Shown here: piece after piece, positions 1 to 6,531 of the stretch
How positions within the stretch are numbered: position 1 is the first letter of the stretch
Layout of the letters: the number at the start of each line of letters is the position of its first letter
From: Pseudomonadota bacterium
GTDB lineage: Bacteria; Pseudomonadota; Gammaproteobacteria; Burkholderiales; Burkholderiaceae_C
Assembly: GCA_023396625.1 (NCBI GenBank)
Contig: JAEWVY010000042.1
Coordinates: 1 to 22,910 of the forward strand
Direction of reading: 5' to 3'
Length of the DNA: 22,910 nt
Translations under genes and position numbers: made by a program
The notes under the pieces: generated by a model
What the model saw: the letters and a program-made list of their open reading frames with translations, nothing else
Database searches by the model: none
Told to the model about the DNA's origin: nothing

Positions 1-65
1 CCCGCCAGCAGCAGGGCCGCGGCCCCGGCCGCCATCGGCCTGATCCAACGCTGATCAAATTTCAT
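1..65 (-). CDS. N-terminus of an exported protein, truncated by the window edge
   Basis: An ATG on the minus strand at 65-63 opens a frame that stays open to the window edge. The 21 residues visible begin MKFDQRWIRP and continue into an Ala/Leu-rich stretch. This is a charged start followed by a hydrophobic core, typical of a Sec signal peptide. A weak Shine-Dalgarno match (CAGGG) lies about 7 nt upstream. The gene follows the flavocytochrome gene on the same strand, but an intrinsic terminator separates them. In many sulfur oxidisers the next genes would be sox components or other periplasmic sulfur proteins; that is inference only, because too little protein is visible to name it. Confidence 0.6.
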   Translation of the reverse strand, partial: MKFDQRWIRPMAAGAAALLLA

Positions 66-95
66 TGCATAACCCTGAACGGATATTTGGTACCG

Positions 96-125
96 AAAAA
101 ACGCCCTGGCGCTCAGGCCAGGGCG
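96..125 (-). terminator. Intrinsic terminator after the sulfide dehydrogenase flavoprotein gene
   Basis: Read on the minus strand, a perfect 9-bp stem (CGCCCTGGC pairing with GCCAGGGCG, loop of 6 nt) is followed at once by six T residues. This is the standard Rho-independent layout, about 10 nt after the fccB stop codon. The next start codon on the same strand is only 30 nt beyond the T run. Confidence 0.9.
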
Positions 126-134
126 CACAGGGTG

Positions 135-1415
135 TCACGCCAGGCTATCCGCCCAGATATTGCGCGCCCAGCCCATGGCGATGCGGCCTTCCAGCTCGCT
201 GGCCATCTTGGACACACCACCGGAATCCGGTACGGCCAACATGGTTTTCTTCCCCGCGTCATAGCGGTGCACGCTGGCCACATGCACCGCGTCCTCTTCG
301 GTGACGAAGCTGTAACAGGTGTTGTTGTAGATCGGCATGGTCGCGGGCGGCTTTCCGCTCAGCAATGCCACGACTGCGGCCGCGCAGGTCTTGGCCTGCT
401 GGTTGGCCATGTGGCCCGACTTGGGCATGCCCGGGGCGGCCAGGATCGAATCGCCGATCACGTGCACGTGTTTCGCGACCTTCGATTCGAAAGTCAGGAA
501 GTCCACCTCGCACCAGCGCTTGTTCGCCGTCGCCAGACCCGTGCGCGCGGCAATATCGCCCGCGCGCATGCTGGGCACAACGTTGACCACCGCTGCCTTG
601 AAGTCGTCGTTGAACTCGAACTTCAGCGTGTTGGTCGTGGCGTCCACATCGGTCACGCGGTGCTTGGGCCGGTACTCGATCATGCCGTCGTAGTGCTCCT
701 TCCAGGCCTTGAGGAACAAACCCTTCTTGGACTGAATATCGTCATTGGCATCCAGAATGACCACCTTGCTGCGGGGTTTGGCCCGCTTGAAGTAGTTGGC
801 CACCATGCATGCCCGCTCGTAGGGCCCGGGGGGGCAGCGGTAGGGTGCCAGGGGAATGGACAGCGCATAGACCCCGCCATTGGGCATGGCTTCGAGTTGC
901 TTGCGCAGGGCCAGCGTCTGCGGTCCCGCCTTCCAGGCATGCAGGACCTTGTCCTGCGCGCCGGGCCGGGACATGCCGGGCAGTGTCTCCCACATGAAGT
1001 CCACCCCCGGCGACACGATCACCCGGTCGTAGGGCAGCACGCTACCGCTGGCGAGCCGGATGAGCCGCTTGTCCACGTCGATGGCGTCCACCCTGTCGCG
1101 TACCAGTGTCACGCCATGGCGCTTGACGAGGCCATCGTAGGACATCGTGATGTCGGCCATGGTCTTGGCGCCATTGAGCACCAGGTTGGAAATCGGACAG
1201 GAGACAAAGGCCGCGTTCGGCTCGACAAGGGTCACGTCGATGCCGTGGTCGGACCACATGCGCAGGTATTTGGCGGTGGTGGCCCCGCCATATCCCCCGC
1301 CCACGACCACCACCCTGGGCTTGCTCCCGCTCACGCTGGCACAGCCCGCCATCAGGGCCGTGCCCGCCCACAGGGAGCCCGCCGCGGCGGTCTGAACGAA
1401 TTGACGACGTTTCAT
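135..1415 (-). CDS. fccB: Flavocytochrome c sulfide dehydrogenase, flavoprotein subunit (FccB/SoxF-like)
   Basis: This 426-residue periplasmic FAD protein should oxidise sulfide and pass electrons to a c-type cytochrome. The N-terminus MKRRQFVQTA is a twin-arginine signal followed by a hydrophobic stretch. It includes LMAGC at 21-25, a possible but imperfect lipobox. The dinucleotide-binding motif VVVVGGGYGG is at 35-44. Cys73 in SCPISN sits where the family attaches FAD covalently: after removal of about 31 residues it becomes position 42, matching Cys42 of the Allochromatium protein as I recall it. Cys194 (PYRCPPGP) and Cys367 (NNTCYSF) match the redox disulfide pair. The C-terminal part, from about 350, fits the family's flavin-binding domain. 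The start is supported by AGGAGG 5 nt upstream, overlapping the stop of the cytochrome gene, so the two genes are probably translationally coupled. A SoxF role in thiosulfate oxidation is the main alternative. Confidence 0.92.
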   Translation of the reverse strand: MKRRQFVQTAAAGSLWAGTALMAGCASVSGSKPRVVVVGGGYGGATTAKYLRMWSDHGIDVTLVEPNAAFVSCPISNLVLNGAKTMADITMSYDGLVKRHGVTLVRDRVDAIDVDKRLIRLASGSVLPYDRVIVSPGVDFMWETLPGMSRPGAQDKVLHAWKAGPQTLALRKQLEAMPNGGVYALSIPLAPYRCPPGPYERACMVANYFKRAKPRSKVVILDANDDIQSKKGLFLKAWKEHYDGMIEYRPKHRVTDVDATTNTLKFEFNDDFKAAVVNVVPSMRAGDIAARTGLATANKRWCEVDFLTFESKVAKHVHVIGDSILAAPGMPKSGHMANQQAKTCAAAVVALLSGKPPATMPIYNNTCYSFVTEEDAVHVASVHRYDAGKKTMLAVPDSGGVSKMASELEGRIAMGWARNIWADSLA

Positions 1416-1425
1416 GCCAGCCTCC

Positions 1426-1734
1426 TCATTTCTTCAGCGACGCGAAATACGCCGCCAGTTGTTGAAGTTGTTCGTCGGAATAGCCCTTGGCAAGCTGGTG
1501 CATCAGCGTCGCGGGCTTGCGGCCCGTCTTGAAATCGAGCATTTTCTTGAGCAGGTCGTCCCGGTTCTGCCCGGCCAGGGAATCCATGCCCTTCTCCGCC
1601 ACGCCATGGGTGCCGTGGCAGTTGGCGCAGGCCGCGGCCCAGTTCCGCACTTGCAGCGCGTCCGTCTGGGCCGTGGCCCATGAGGCCATCAGGCCCAGGC
1701 TGGTGGCCACAAGCCACCGTGTCGAAGTTCTCAT
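1426..1734 (-). CDS. Monohaem class I cytochrome c, electron acceptor of sulfide dehydrogenase (FccA/SoxE-like)
   Basis: A 102-residue periplasmic cytochrome. Residues 1-22 form a Sec signal peptide ending in ATA. The mature part has one haem site, C36-A-N-C39-H40, and a likely axial Met78 in the segment ATLMHQLAKG. Its size and the C-terminal helix (YSDEQLQQLAAYFASL) fit the small c553/c4-type cytochromes paired with flavocytochrome c. A longer frame starts further upstream, but ATG at 1734 is preferred because AAGGAG lies 5 nt before it and the signal peptide begins there. The gene is followed by fccB after 10 nt, so the pair very likely forms the catalytic complex. The ATTC-N8-GAAT palindrome upstream suggests control by the ArsR-type protein encoded next door. 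Confidence 0.88.
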   Translation of the reverse strand: MRTSTRWLVATSLGLMASWATAQTDALQVRNWAAACANCHGTHGVAEKGMDSLAGQNRDDLLKKMLDFKTGRKPATLMHQLAKGYSDEQLQQLAAYFASLKK

Positions 1735-1920
1735 CGAGTCTCCTTTCCATCTGATCAAAACCCGCCGAACCAAGCCCTCATACATTCTTGATTCCGAATG
1801 TATGAAAGTTAATGGCGGCTAGTCTACTTCGGATAACCCTTTTATCTTTAAGGGAAATCCCGAGGCGATCAACAGAAAAATCGGTGGCGGGCGGGAGGCC
1901 CCCGCTCCAGGGAAACAGCC
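1735..1920. other. Intergenic region between regulator and cytochrome genes
   Basis: These 186 bp carry no credible gene. They hold the perfect inverted repeat described separately. Just after the regulator stop, on the minus strand, there is a short GC-rich stem (GCGGG, 5-nt loop, CCCGC) with a T run only about 10 nt later. That makes a poor terminator candidate. The promoter for cytochrome plus fccB must lie here, but no convincing -35/-10 pair was found. Confidence 0.6.
1778..1805. promoter_or_regulatory. Perfect inverted repeat, probable operator of the ArsR-family regulator
   Basis: TCATACATTC (1778-1787) and GAATGTATGA (1796-1805) are exact reverse complements separated by 8 nt. The core reads ATTC-N8-GAAT. 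As I recall, this is the motif reported for the sulfide/persulfide-responsive ArsR repressor SqrR. The site is 44-71 nt upstream of the cytochrome start codon, where a repressor would block the promoter. The regulator gene immediately upstream encodes a winged-helix protein of the right family. Confidence 0.75.
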
Positions 1921-2274
1921 TCAGCCCGCAGCGGCGGCGGCGACTTCGCTCTCGATGGCGATCTGCGTGCAGACAGCACGGCACAGCGTGACGACGCGAT
2001 CGTTGACGATGCGGTAGTAAATCTGCACGCCATCGCGCCGCTTGCCAAGCACCCCCGACTGATACAGCGTGTTCAGATGCTGCGACATGTTGGGCTGGGT
2101 GGTGTCGATCTCGCGCAGCAACTCGCCGACATTCTTTTCGCCATTGCACAAGCTGGCGATGATCTTCAGCCGCATCGGCGCCGACATCACACGAAACACC
2201 TCTGCGGCCAGCTCGAAAACCTGGTCGGATTCGGTAAATGACGGTGTCGTCCTTGGGACGGAAGGTTTGTTCAT
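1921..2274 (-). CDS. ArsR-family transcriptional regulator, probably sulfur-responsive
   Basis: A 117-residue winged-helix repressor. The family pattern is clear: FRVMSAPMRLKIIASL (28-42), GEKNVGELL (45-53), recognition helix TTQPNMSQHLNTLYQSGVL (58-76) and wing GKRRDGVQIYYRI (77-89). The classical metal motif ELCVCDL is absent. Cysteines are Cys43 in the second helix region and Cys98 and Cys102 in the last helix, a layout reminiscent of the persulfide sensors SqrR/BigR but with positions shifted. It lies directly upstream of the cytochrome-fccB pair on the same strand, so repression lifted by sulfide is the natural model (inference). The start is uncertain: ATG at 2274 fits the domain size but has no strong ribosome binding site, and the frame stays open upstream to 2367. 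Confidence 0.85.
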   Translation of the reverse strand: MNKPSVPRTTPSFTESDQVFELAAEVFRVMSAPMRLKIIASLCNGEKNVGELLREIDTTQPNMSQHLNTLYQSGVLGKRRDGVQIYYRIVNDRVVTLCRAVCTQIAIESEVAAAAAG

Positions 2275-2496
2275 GGACAGGGATGTGTCAGGCTGCGGTC
2301 TGGCTCGAGGATAAGCCAGCGCGGATTTTGCAACAGAATCCCCGATGGCGCCAAACCTTGGGGACATCCTTTTTCAGGCCATTCCCACCTGTCCCCGATC
2401 GACAGCCGGTCACCCTGCCGATCTGGCCAATATATTTTGGCAAAAATGCCATTTCCCAGCGTCAAATGGACATTGTTTGCTATTGTTTTTAACTAC
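2275..2496. other. Intergenic region between plsC-like gene and ArsR-type regulator gene
   Basis: These 222 bp are the most AT-rich stretch in the window and carry no credible gene. They should contain the promoter of the regulator gene (minus strand). A minus-strand TATCCT about 35 nt before the start codon is a possible -10, but its -35 is weak. Three short arms, GCCAA (2426-2430), TTGGC (2437-2441) and GCCA (2448-2451), repeat at 11-bp intervals. They form two overlapping inverted repeats that could be a binding site. Confidence 0.45.
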
Positions 2497-3237
2497 TCAG
2501 GGTTGCGCACGCAGGCGCTCGATCTCCGCGCGCAAGTCCCTGGCCCAGGTGCGCCGGTCCCGGCCCCGGGCGTGCTCGGGCGGACCAAAGTCGACCACGG
2601 CGGTGATATCCGGTGCAGTCAGCGTCCGCCAGACCGAGCCCAGCAGGCTATCGTCCTCGATGTAGCGGGGCGCCAGGCTCGGGGCGCCACTGGAGGCATC
2701 GACGAACTGCAGGGCCACCGGGACCACCGCGGCGCCGGAAGCAATGGCGGCCTGCAACAGGTTGGCGTGAAAAGGCAACAGCCGGCTGCCGTCGCTGGTC
2801 GTGCCCTCCGGAAACACCGCCAGCACCTCCCCCGCGCGCAGGGCTTCGGTCATCTCTCGCACGGTGCGCAGGGCGTCGCGGCGGGAAGCCCGTTCGATGT
2901 ACAGCGTGCCCGCCGCTGTCGCCAGCGTCCCGATCAACGGCCAGCGCCGGATGTCCGATTTCGAAATGAAGCGGCAATGTCGCGCGGCGTGCATCACCAG
3001 AATGTCGAGCCAGGAAATGTGATTGGCCACCAGCAGCACAGGCCCCATCCGGGGTGGCTCACCGCGCACGACGAGCCGGATCCCCCACAGGGCCAGGAGC
3101 TGCCCCGCCCAGGCCTGGACACGGGCCTCGCGGTGCGTGGGAGCCAGTTGTGGGAAATGCCGGTATATGGTCCACAGCCCGGTGACGATGTGCAGCACGC
3201 CCCTGAGCAGCCGTGCCGCGGCGCGCAGCCCTTTCAT
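2497..3237 (-). CDS. plsC: 1-acyl-sn-glycerol-3-phosphate acyltransferase family protein (PlsC-like)
   Basis: A 246-residue membrane-associated acyltransferase, expected to transfer a second acyl chain to lysophosphatidic acid in phospholipid synthesis. Motif I is NHISWLD at 72-78, with the catalytic His73 and Asp78 in the HX4D arrangement. The glycerol-phosphate/acyl motif FPEGT is at 142-146 and VVPVAL at 171-176. A hydrophobic segment near 12-25 probably anchors it to the inner membrane. ATG at 3237 is chosen because it opens the family-like N-terminus; the frame continues upstream to 3474, but that part reads as shadow sequence over pyrC'. No strong ribosome binding site is visible. It is the last gene of the pyrimidine block, 67 nt after pyrC'. 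A related lyso-ornithine lipid acyltransferase (OlsA type) cannot be excluded. Confidence 0.85.
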   Translation of the reverse strand: MKGLRAAARLLRGVLHIVTGLWTIYRHFPQLAPTHREARVQAWAGQLLALWGIRLVVRGEPPRMGPVLLVANHISWLDILVMHAARHCRFISKSDIRRWPLIGTLATAAGTLYIERASRRDALRTVREMTEALRAGEVLAVFPEGTTSDGSRLLPFHANLLQAAIASGAAVVPVALQFVDASSGAPSLAPRYIEDDSLLGSVWRTLTAPDITAVVDFGPPEHARGRDRRTWARDLRAEIERLRAQP

Positions 3238-3304
3238 CGGTCGATCAAGGAAATCAAGGCGCTCGCGTCGGCATGCACCCGGATGGCCGTTCCCACGGCC
3301 CGCC

Positions 3305-4609
3305 TCATCGCCCCGTCCCGGCGTCCCAGGCCACATGCCCACCCACCAGCGTGGCCACCACCCGGCCCGGCACGACGAGGCCCGAAAACGGTGTGTACTT
3401 TCCTTGGCTGCGCAGAAGATCGGGTTGCACCACCCACTCCGCATCGGGATCGAACACACAGATGTCCGCGACACCGCCCTCGATGAGCCGGCCCACGCTT
3501 GCCTGCAGCGTGCCCAGGGCCGAGCCCAGCACGCGCGCCGGCTCGCTCGTCACCACCGCCAAGGCCCGCTCGAGGCCCGCCCCGCTGTCCCGTCCCCATT
3601 TCAGCGCCATGCTCAGAAGCAGTTCGACGCCCGTGGCACCGGGTTCGGCCTCGGCGAACGGCAGGGTCTTGGCATCCTCGTCCACGGGCGTGTGGTCCGA
3701 CACCATCGCCGTGAGCGTGCCATCGGCCAGCGCTGCCCGCAGGGCGTCGCGGTCGCGTTGCTGGCGCAAAGGGGGCGTGAGGCGGGCGCGGCTGTCGAAA
3801 TAGCCGATGTCTTGATCGGTCAGGTGCAGCGAGTTGATGCTCACATCGCAGGTGACCTCCAGCCCCTCCGCGCGTGCAGCCCTCACCAGGGCGAGCCCCG
3901 CCGCACTGCTGAGCCGGCACAGGTGCACACGGGCCCCCGTGGATTTCATCAGCTCGAAGATCACATGCAGGGCGATCGTCTCGGCGGCCACCGGGACGCC
4001 GGACAGGCCCATGCGCGTGGCCAGTGGGCCGCTGGCCGCCACGCCCTTGCCCAAATGGGCGTCCTGAGGCCGCAGCCACACGGTATAGCCAAAAGTGCTC
4101 GCATACTGCATCGCTCGCTGCAACACCTGCGTGTTGCTCAACGGCACCTCGGCCTGGCTGAAGCCGACGCAGCCCGCCTCGGTCAATTGCACCATTTCGG
4201 TCAACACTTCACCCCCGAGGCCTCGCGTGAGCGCCCCGAGGGGAAAGACGCGCGACTGATGGAGTTTTTCCGCCCGGAACCTGAGCATTTCCACCAGTCC
4301 CGGCTCGTCGAGCACCGGCTCGGTGTCGGGAAGACACGTCACGCTGGTGACGCCACCCGCGACGGCCGCGGCCATTTCGCTCTCCAGCATGCCTTCGTGT
4401 TCGTGCCCTGGTTCGCGCAGGCGCACCGCGAGATCCACCAGGCCCGGCGCCACGACACAACCATGGGCCGCGATAACGCGGTTGGCCGCGAACCCCGCCG
4501 GGGCCCGCCCGATGCCGACGATGCGCCCGGCCGCGATGGCCACATCGCCCATGGCGTCGTATTTCGTGGCCGGATCGATGATGCGTCCGCCCTGGATCAG
4601 TAGTTTCAT
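3305..4609 (-). CDS. pyrC': Non-catalytic dihydroorotase homologue associated with aspartate carbamoyltransferase (PyrC')
   Basis: A 434-residue amidohydrolase-fold protein whose overall sequence matches the dihydroorotase family (GGRIIDPAT at 8-16, REPGHEHEG at 65-73). The metal-binding HxH after the first strand is missing: where active enzymes read D-x-H-x-H, this one reads D59-L-A-V-R63. The later histidine motifs also look altered (WLRPQDAHL, INSLHLTD), while SDHTPVDED keeps an aspartate. This is the pattern of the inactive PyrC' of Pseudomonas, which builds a dodecamer with PyrB and is needed for its activity. The gene starts 28 nt after pyrB, which supports such a pairing. ATG at 4609 gives the normal family N-terminus. 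A functional dihydroorotase would have to be encoded elsewhere. Many pipelines would label this simply pyrC. Confidence 0.88.
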   Translation of the reverse strand: MKLLIQGGRIIDPATKYDAMGDVAIAAGRIVGIGRAPAGFAANRVIAAHGCVVAPGLVDLAVRLREPGHEHEGMLESEMAAAVAGGVTSVTCLPDTEPVLDEPGLVEMLRFRAEKLHQSRVFPLGALTRGLGGEVLTEMVQLTEAGCVGFSQAEVPLSNTQVLQRAMQYASTFGYTVWLRPQDAHLGKGVAASGPLATRMGLSGVPVAAETIALHVIFELMKSTGARVHLCRLSSAAGLALVRAARAEGLEVTCDVSINSLHLTDQDIGYFDSRARLTPPLRQQRDRDALRAALADGTLTAMVSDHTPVDEDAKTLPFAEAEPGATGVELLLSMALKWGRDSGAGLERALAVVTSEPARVLGSALGTLQASVGRLIEGGVADICVFDPDAEWVVQPDLLRSQGKYTPFSGLVVPGRVVATLVGGHVAWDAGTGR

Positions 4610-4637
4610 CAAGCCACCACTTCCACTTCCGTGCCCC

Positions 4638-5600
4638 TCAGGCCTCATTGCCTGCAACGATGCTCATGACCGCCATGCGCACCGCGATGCCAAAGGTGAC
4701 CTGGGGCAAGATCACGCTCTGCCGGCCATCCACCACCGCCGAATCGATTTCCACGCCGCGGTTGATCGGCCCCGGATGCATGACGATGGCATCGGGCCGG
4801 GCCAGAAGCAGTTTCTCCGGGGTCAGCCCGTAGCTCTTGAAGAATTCCTGGCTCGAAGGCAGCAACGCGCCGCTCATGCGTTCGTTCTGCAGTCGCAGCA
4901 TGATGATCACGTCGCAGTCGCGGATACCCTCCTCCAGCGAATGGCAAACACGCACCCCCATGGGGGCCATGTCCGCCGGCACCAGCGTCTTGGGCCCCAC
5001 GACCCGCACCTCGGCGCAACCCAGCGTGGTCAACGCATGGATGTCCGAGCGCGCCACGCGCGAGTGCAGCACATCGCCGACGATGGCCACGGTCAGGTTG
5101 GAGAAATCCTTCTTGTAGTGCCGGATCGTGTACATGTCCAGCAGTCCCTGCGTGGGGTGCGCATGCCGCCCATCCCCCGCATTCACGACATGCACGTGCG
5201 GCGCGACATGCCGCGCGATGAGGTAGGGGGCACCCGATTCACTGTGGCGCACGACGAACAGGTCCGCCGCCATGGCGCTGAGATTGGCGATGGTGTCCAG
5301 CAATGACTCGCCCTTGGAGGCGGAGGACCGCGCGATGTCCAGATTGATGACGTCGGCACTCAGCCGCGTCGCCGCGATCTCGAACGTGGTGCGCGTGCGC
5401 GTGGAGTTCTCGAAGAACAGATTGAACACGCTCTTGCCGCGCAACAAGGGCACTTTCTTCACCTCCCGGTCGCTGACGCTCACGAAGTTTGCCGCCGTGT
5501 CCAGAATGTGGGTCAGGATGTCCCTGGAAAGGCCCTCCGTGGACAGCAGGTGAATCAGCTCGCCATGCTTGTTGAGCTGCGGATTGCGCTGATGCCACAT
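4638..5600 (-). CDS. pyrB: Aspartate carbamoyltransferase catalytic subunit
   Basis: A 320-residue enzyme that condenses carbamoyl phosphate with aspartate, the committed step of pyrimidine synthesis. The carbamoyl-phosphate loop FFENSTRTRTTFE is at about 62-74, followed by the KGES loop near 96-99, GDGRHAHPTQGLLD in the middle and PGPINRG near the C-terminus. Length is normal for PyrB. The start is ATG at 5600, with AGGG 8 nt upstream. A GTG two codons earlier (5606) would overlap the pyrR stop by 4 nt and is a possible alternative. No pyrI gene is adjacent; the pyrC' gene downstream points to the ATCase class that assembles with a dihydroorotase-like partner. Confidence 0.96.
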   Translation of the reverse strand: MWHQRNPQLNKHGELIHLLSTEGLSRDILTHILDTAANFVSVSDREVKKVPLLRGKSVFNLFFENSTRTRTTFEIAATRLSADVINLDIARSSASKGESLLDTIANLSAMAADLFVVRHSESGAPYLIARHVAPHVHVVNAGDGRHAHPTQGLLDMYTIRHYKKDFSNLTVAIVGDVLHSRVARSDIHALTTLGCAEVRVVGPKTLVPADMAPMGVRVCHSLEEGIRDCDVIIMLRLQNERMSGALLPSSQEFFKSYGLTPEKLLLARPDAIVMHPGPINRGVEIDSAVVDGRQSVILPQVTFGIAVRMAVMSIVAGNEA

Positions 5601-5602
5601 GA

Positions 5603-6115
5603 TCACCGCCCTTCCACACGAAAGCTGAACGCACCGGAATCCTCGCGGGCCAGCGCCAGCGACATTGACGCCGGCAACGCCACGCGGGCAGCGGCGAAAT
5701 CCGGCTGCAGGGGCAGCTCGCGCCCGCCCCGATCCACGAGGACGGCCAGCTTCACGCTGGCGGGCCGGCCATAGTCGAACAACTCATTGAGCACGGCCCG
5801 GATCGTGCGCCCGGTGTAGATCACATCGTCAAGCAGGACCACCTCCGCCTCGTTGACGTCGAAAGGCAGCACGGTCTGTCCGCCCTGGGACAGGCCTCGC
5901 CTGGAAAAATCGTCGCGATGCATCGCCGACGAGATGATCCCCGGTTGCCCGTCCAGCCCGAGATCCCGGTGCAGGCGCTCGGCCAGCCACGCACCGCCCG
6001 ACCGGATGCCCACCAGCCGGGCACCCGGAGCGCGCAGGCCGCGCAGCCCCCCCAGCAATTCGGCATACAGGGCCTCGGCGTCCAGTTGCAGCCGTCCCGT
6101 GTTCGGCGCGCTCAT
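5603..6115 (-). CDS. pyrR: PyrR: pyrimidine regulator / uracil phosphoribosyltransferase
   Basis: A 170-residue type I phosphoribosyltransferase. The PRPP loop VVLLDDVIYTGRTIRA lies at 92-107, and the PyrR-type segment LVDRGGRELPLQPDF is at 126-140. The family binds UMP/UTP and regulates pyr genes, and many members also make UMP from uracil. The start overlaps the ruvX stop as ATGA. Its stop lies 2 nt before the pyrB ATG. With such tight packing there is no space for a leader attenuator ahead of pyrR or pyrB, so the Bacillus-type antiterminator mechanism is unlikely to act here. Confidence 0.93.
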   Translation of the reverse strand: MSAPNTGRLQLDAEALYAELLGGLRGLRAPGARLVGIRSGGAWLAERLHRDLGLDGQPGIISSAMHRDDFSRRGLSQGGQTVLPFDVNEAEVVLLDDVIYTGRTIRAVLNELFDYGRPASVKLAVLVDRGGRELPLQPDFAAARVALPASMSLALAREDSGAFSFRVEGR

Positions 6116-6531
6116 GCGATGCTCCTCAGAAATTGTTCAAGAATCACGCAGGCTGCGCCGGCGTCGGCATCACGCGCGCCGGACTGTTTCGCCTCGGTCG
6201 TGCTGAAGCGCTCGTCGACTTCATACACCGGGAGACGGAACCGGCCCTCGAGTTGACGGGCGAAGCGCCGCGCCCGAAGCGTATTTTCATGTTCCCCCCC
6301 GTCCGGATGAAATGGGACCCCCACCACCAGGGCATCCGGCTGCCATTCGAGGACGCGTTCGGCGATCCGCGCAAAACGGGCATCCCCCGCCGCATGAATT
6401 GTCGCTTGCGGGGTTGCGCCTTGGGTCAGGCGATTGCCCACAGCCACGCCGGTGCGCTTGAGGCCGAAATCAAAAGCCAGAAACGTCTGAAGATGAACCG
6501 GAACTTCCTGTCGCGCAAGAGGTACGCTCAT
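6112..6531 (-). CDS. ruvX: RuvX/YqgF: putative Holliday junction resolvase or pre-16S rRNA nuclease
   Basis: A 139-residue RNase H-fold nuclease. The family acidic positions are visible: Asp21 in LAFDFGLKRTGVAVGN, the strand VVGVPFHPDGG at 69-79, VDERFST at 105-111 and Asp123 in DADAGAACVILEQFL. YqgF members have been linked to 16S rRNA 5'-end maturation and to junction resolution; the sequence does not decide between them. ATG at 6531 is preferred because it overlaps the yqgE stop as ATGA, which suggests translational coupling. A start ten codons earlier is possible but adds non-family sequence. yqgE-ruvX is a widely conserved gene pair. Confidence 0.93.
   Translation of the reverse strand: MSVPLARQEVPVHLQTFLAFDFGLKRTGVAVGNRLTQGATPQATIHAAGDARFARIAERVLEWQPDALVVGVPFHPDGGEHENTLRARRFARQLEGRFRLPVYEVDERFSTTEAKQSGARDADAGAACVILEQFLRSIA

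Noticed and set aside
87..1532. 481-codon open frame opposite fccB and the cytochrome gene
   Set aside because: Shadow of the real minus-strand genes, which carry complete motifs and ribosome binding sites.
3023..4603. 526-codon open frame opposite pyrC'
   Set aside because: Composition is His/Arg/Gln-rich and motif-free; the opposite strand encodes the recognised protein.
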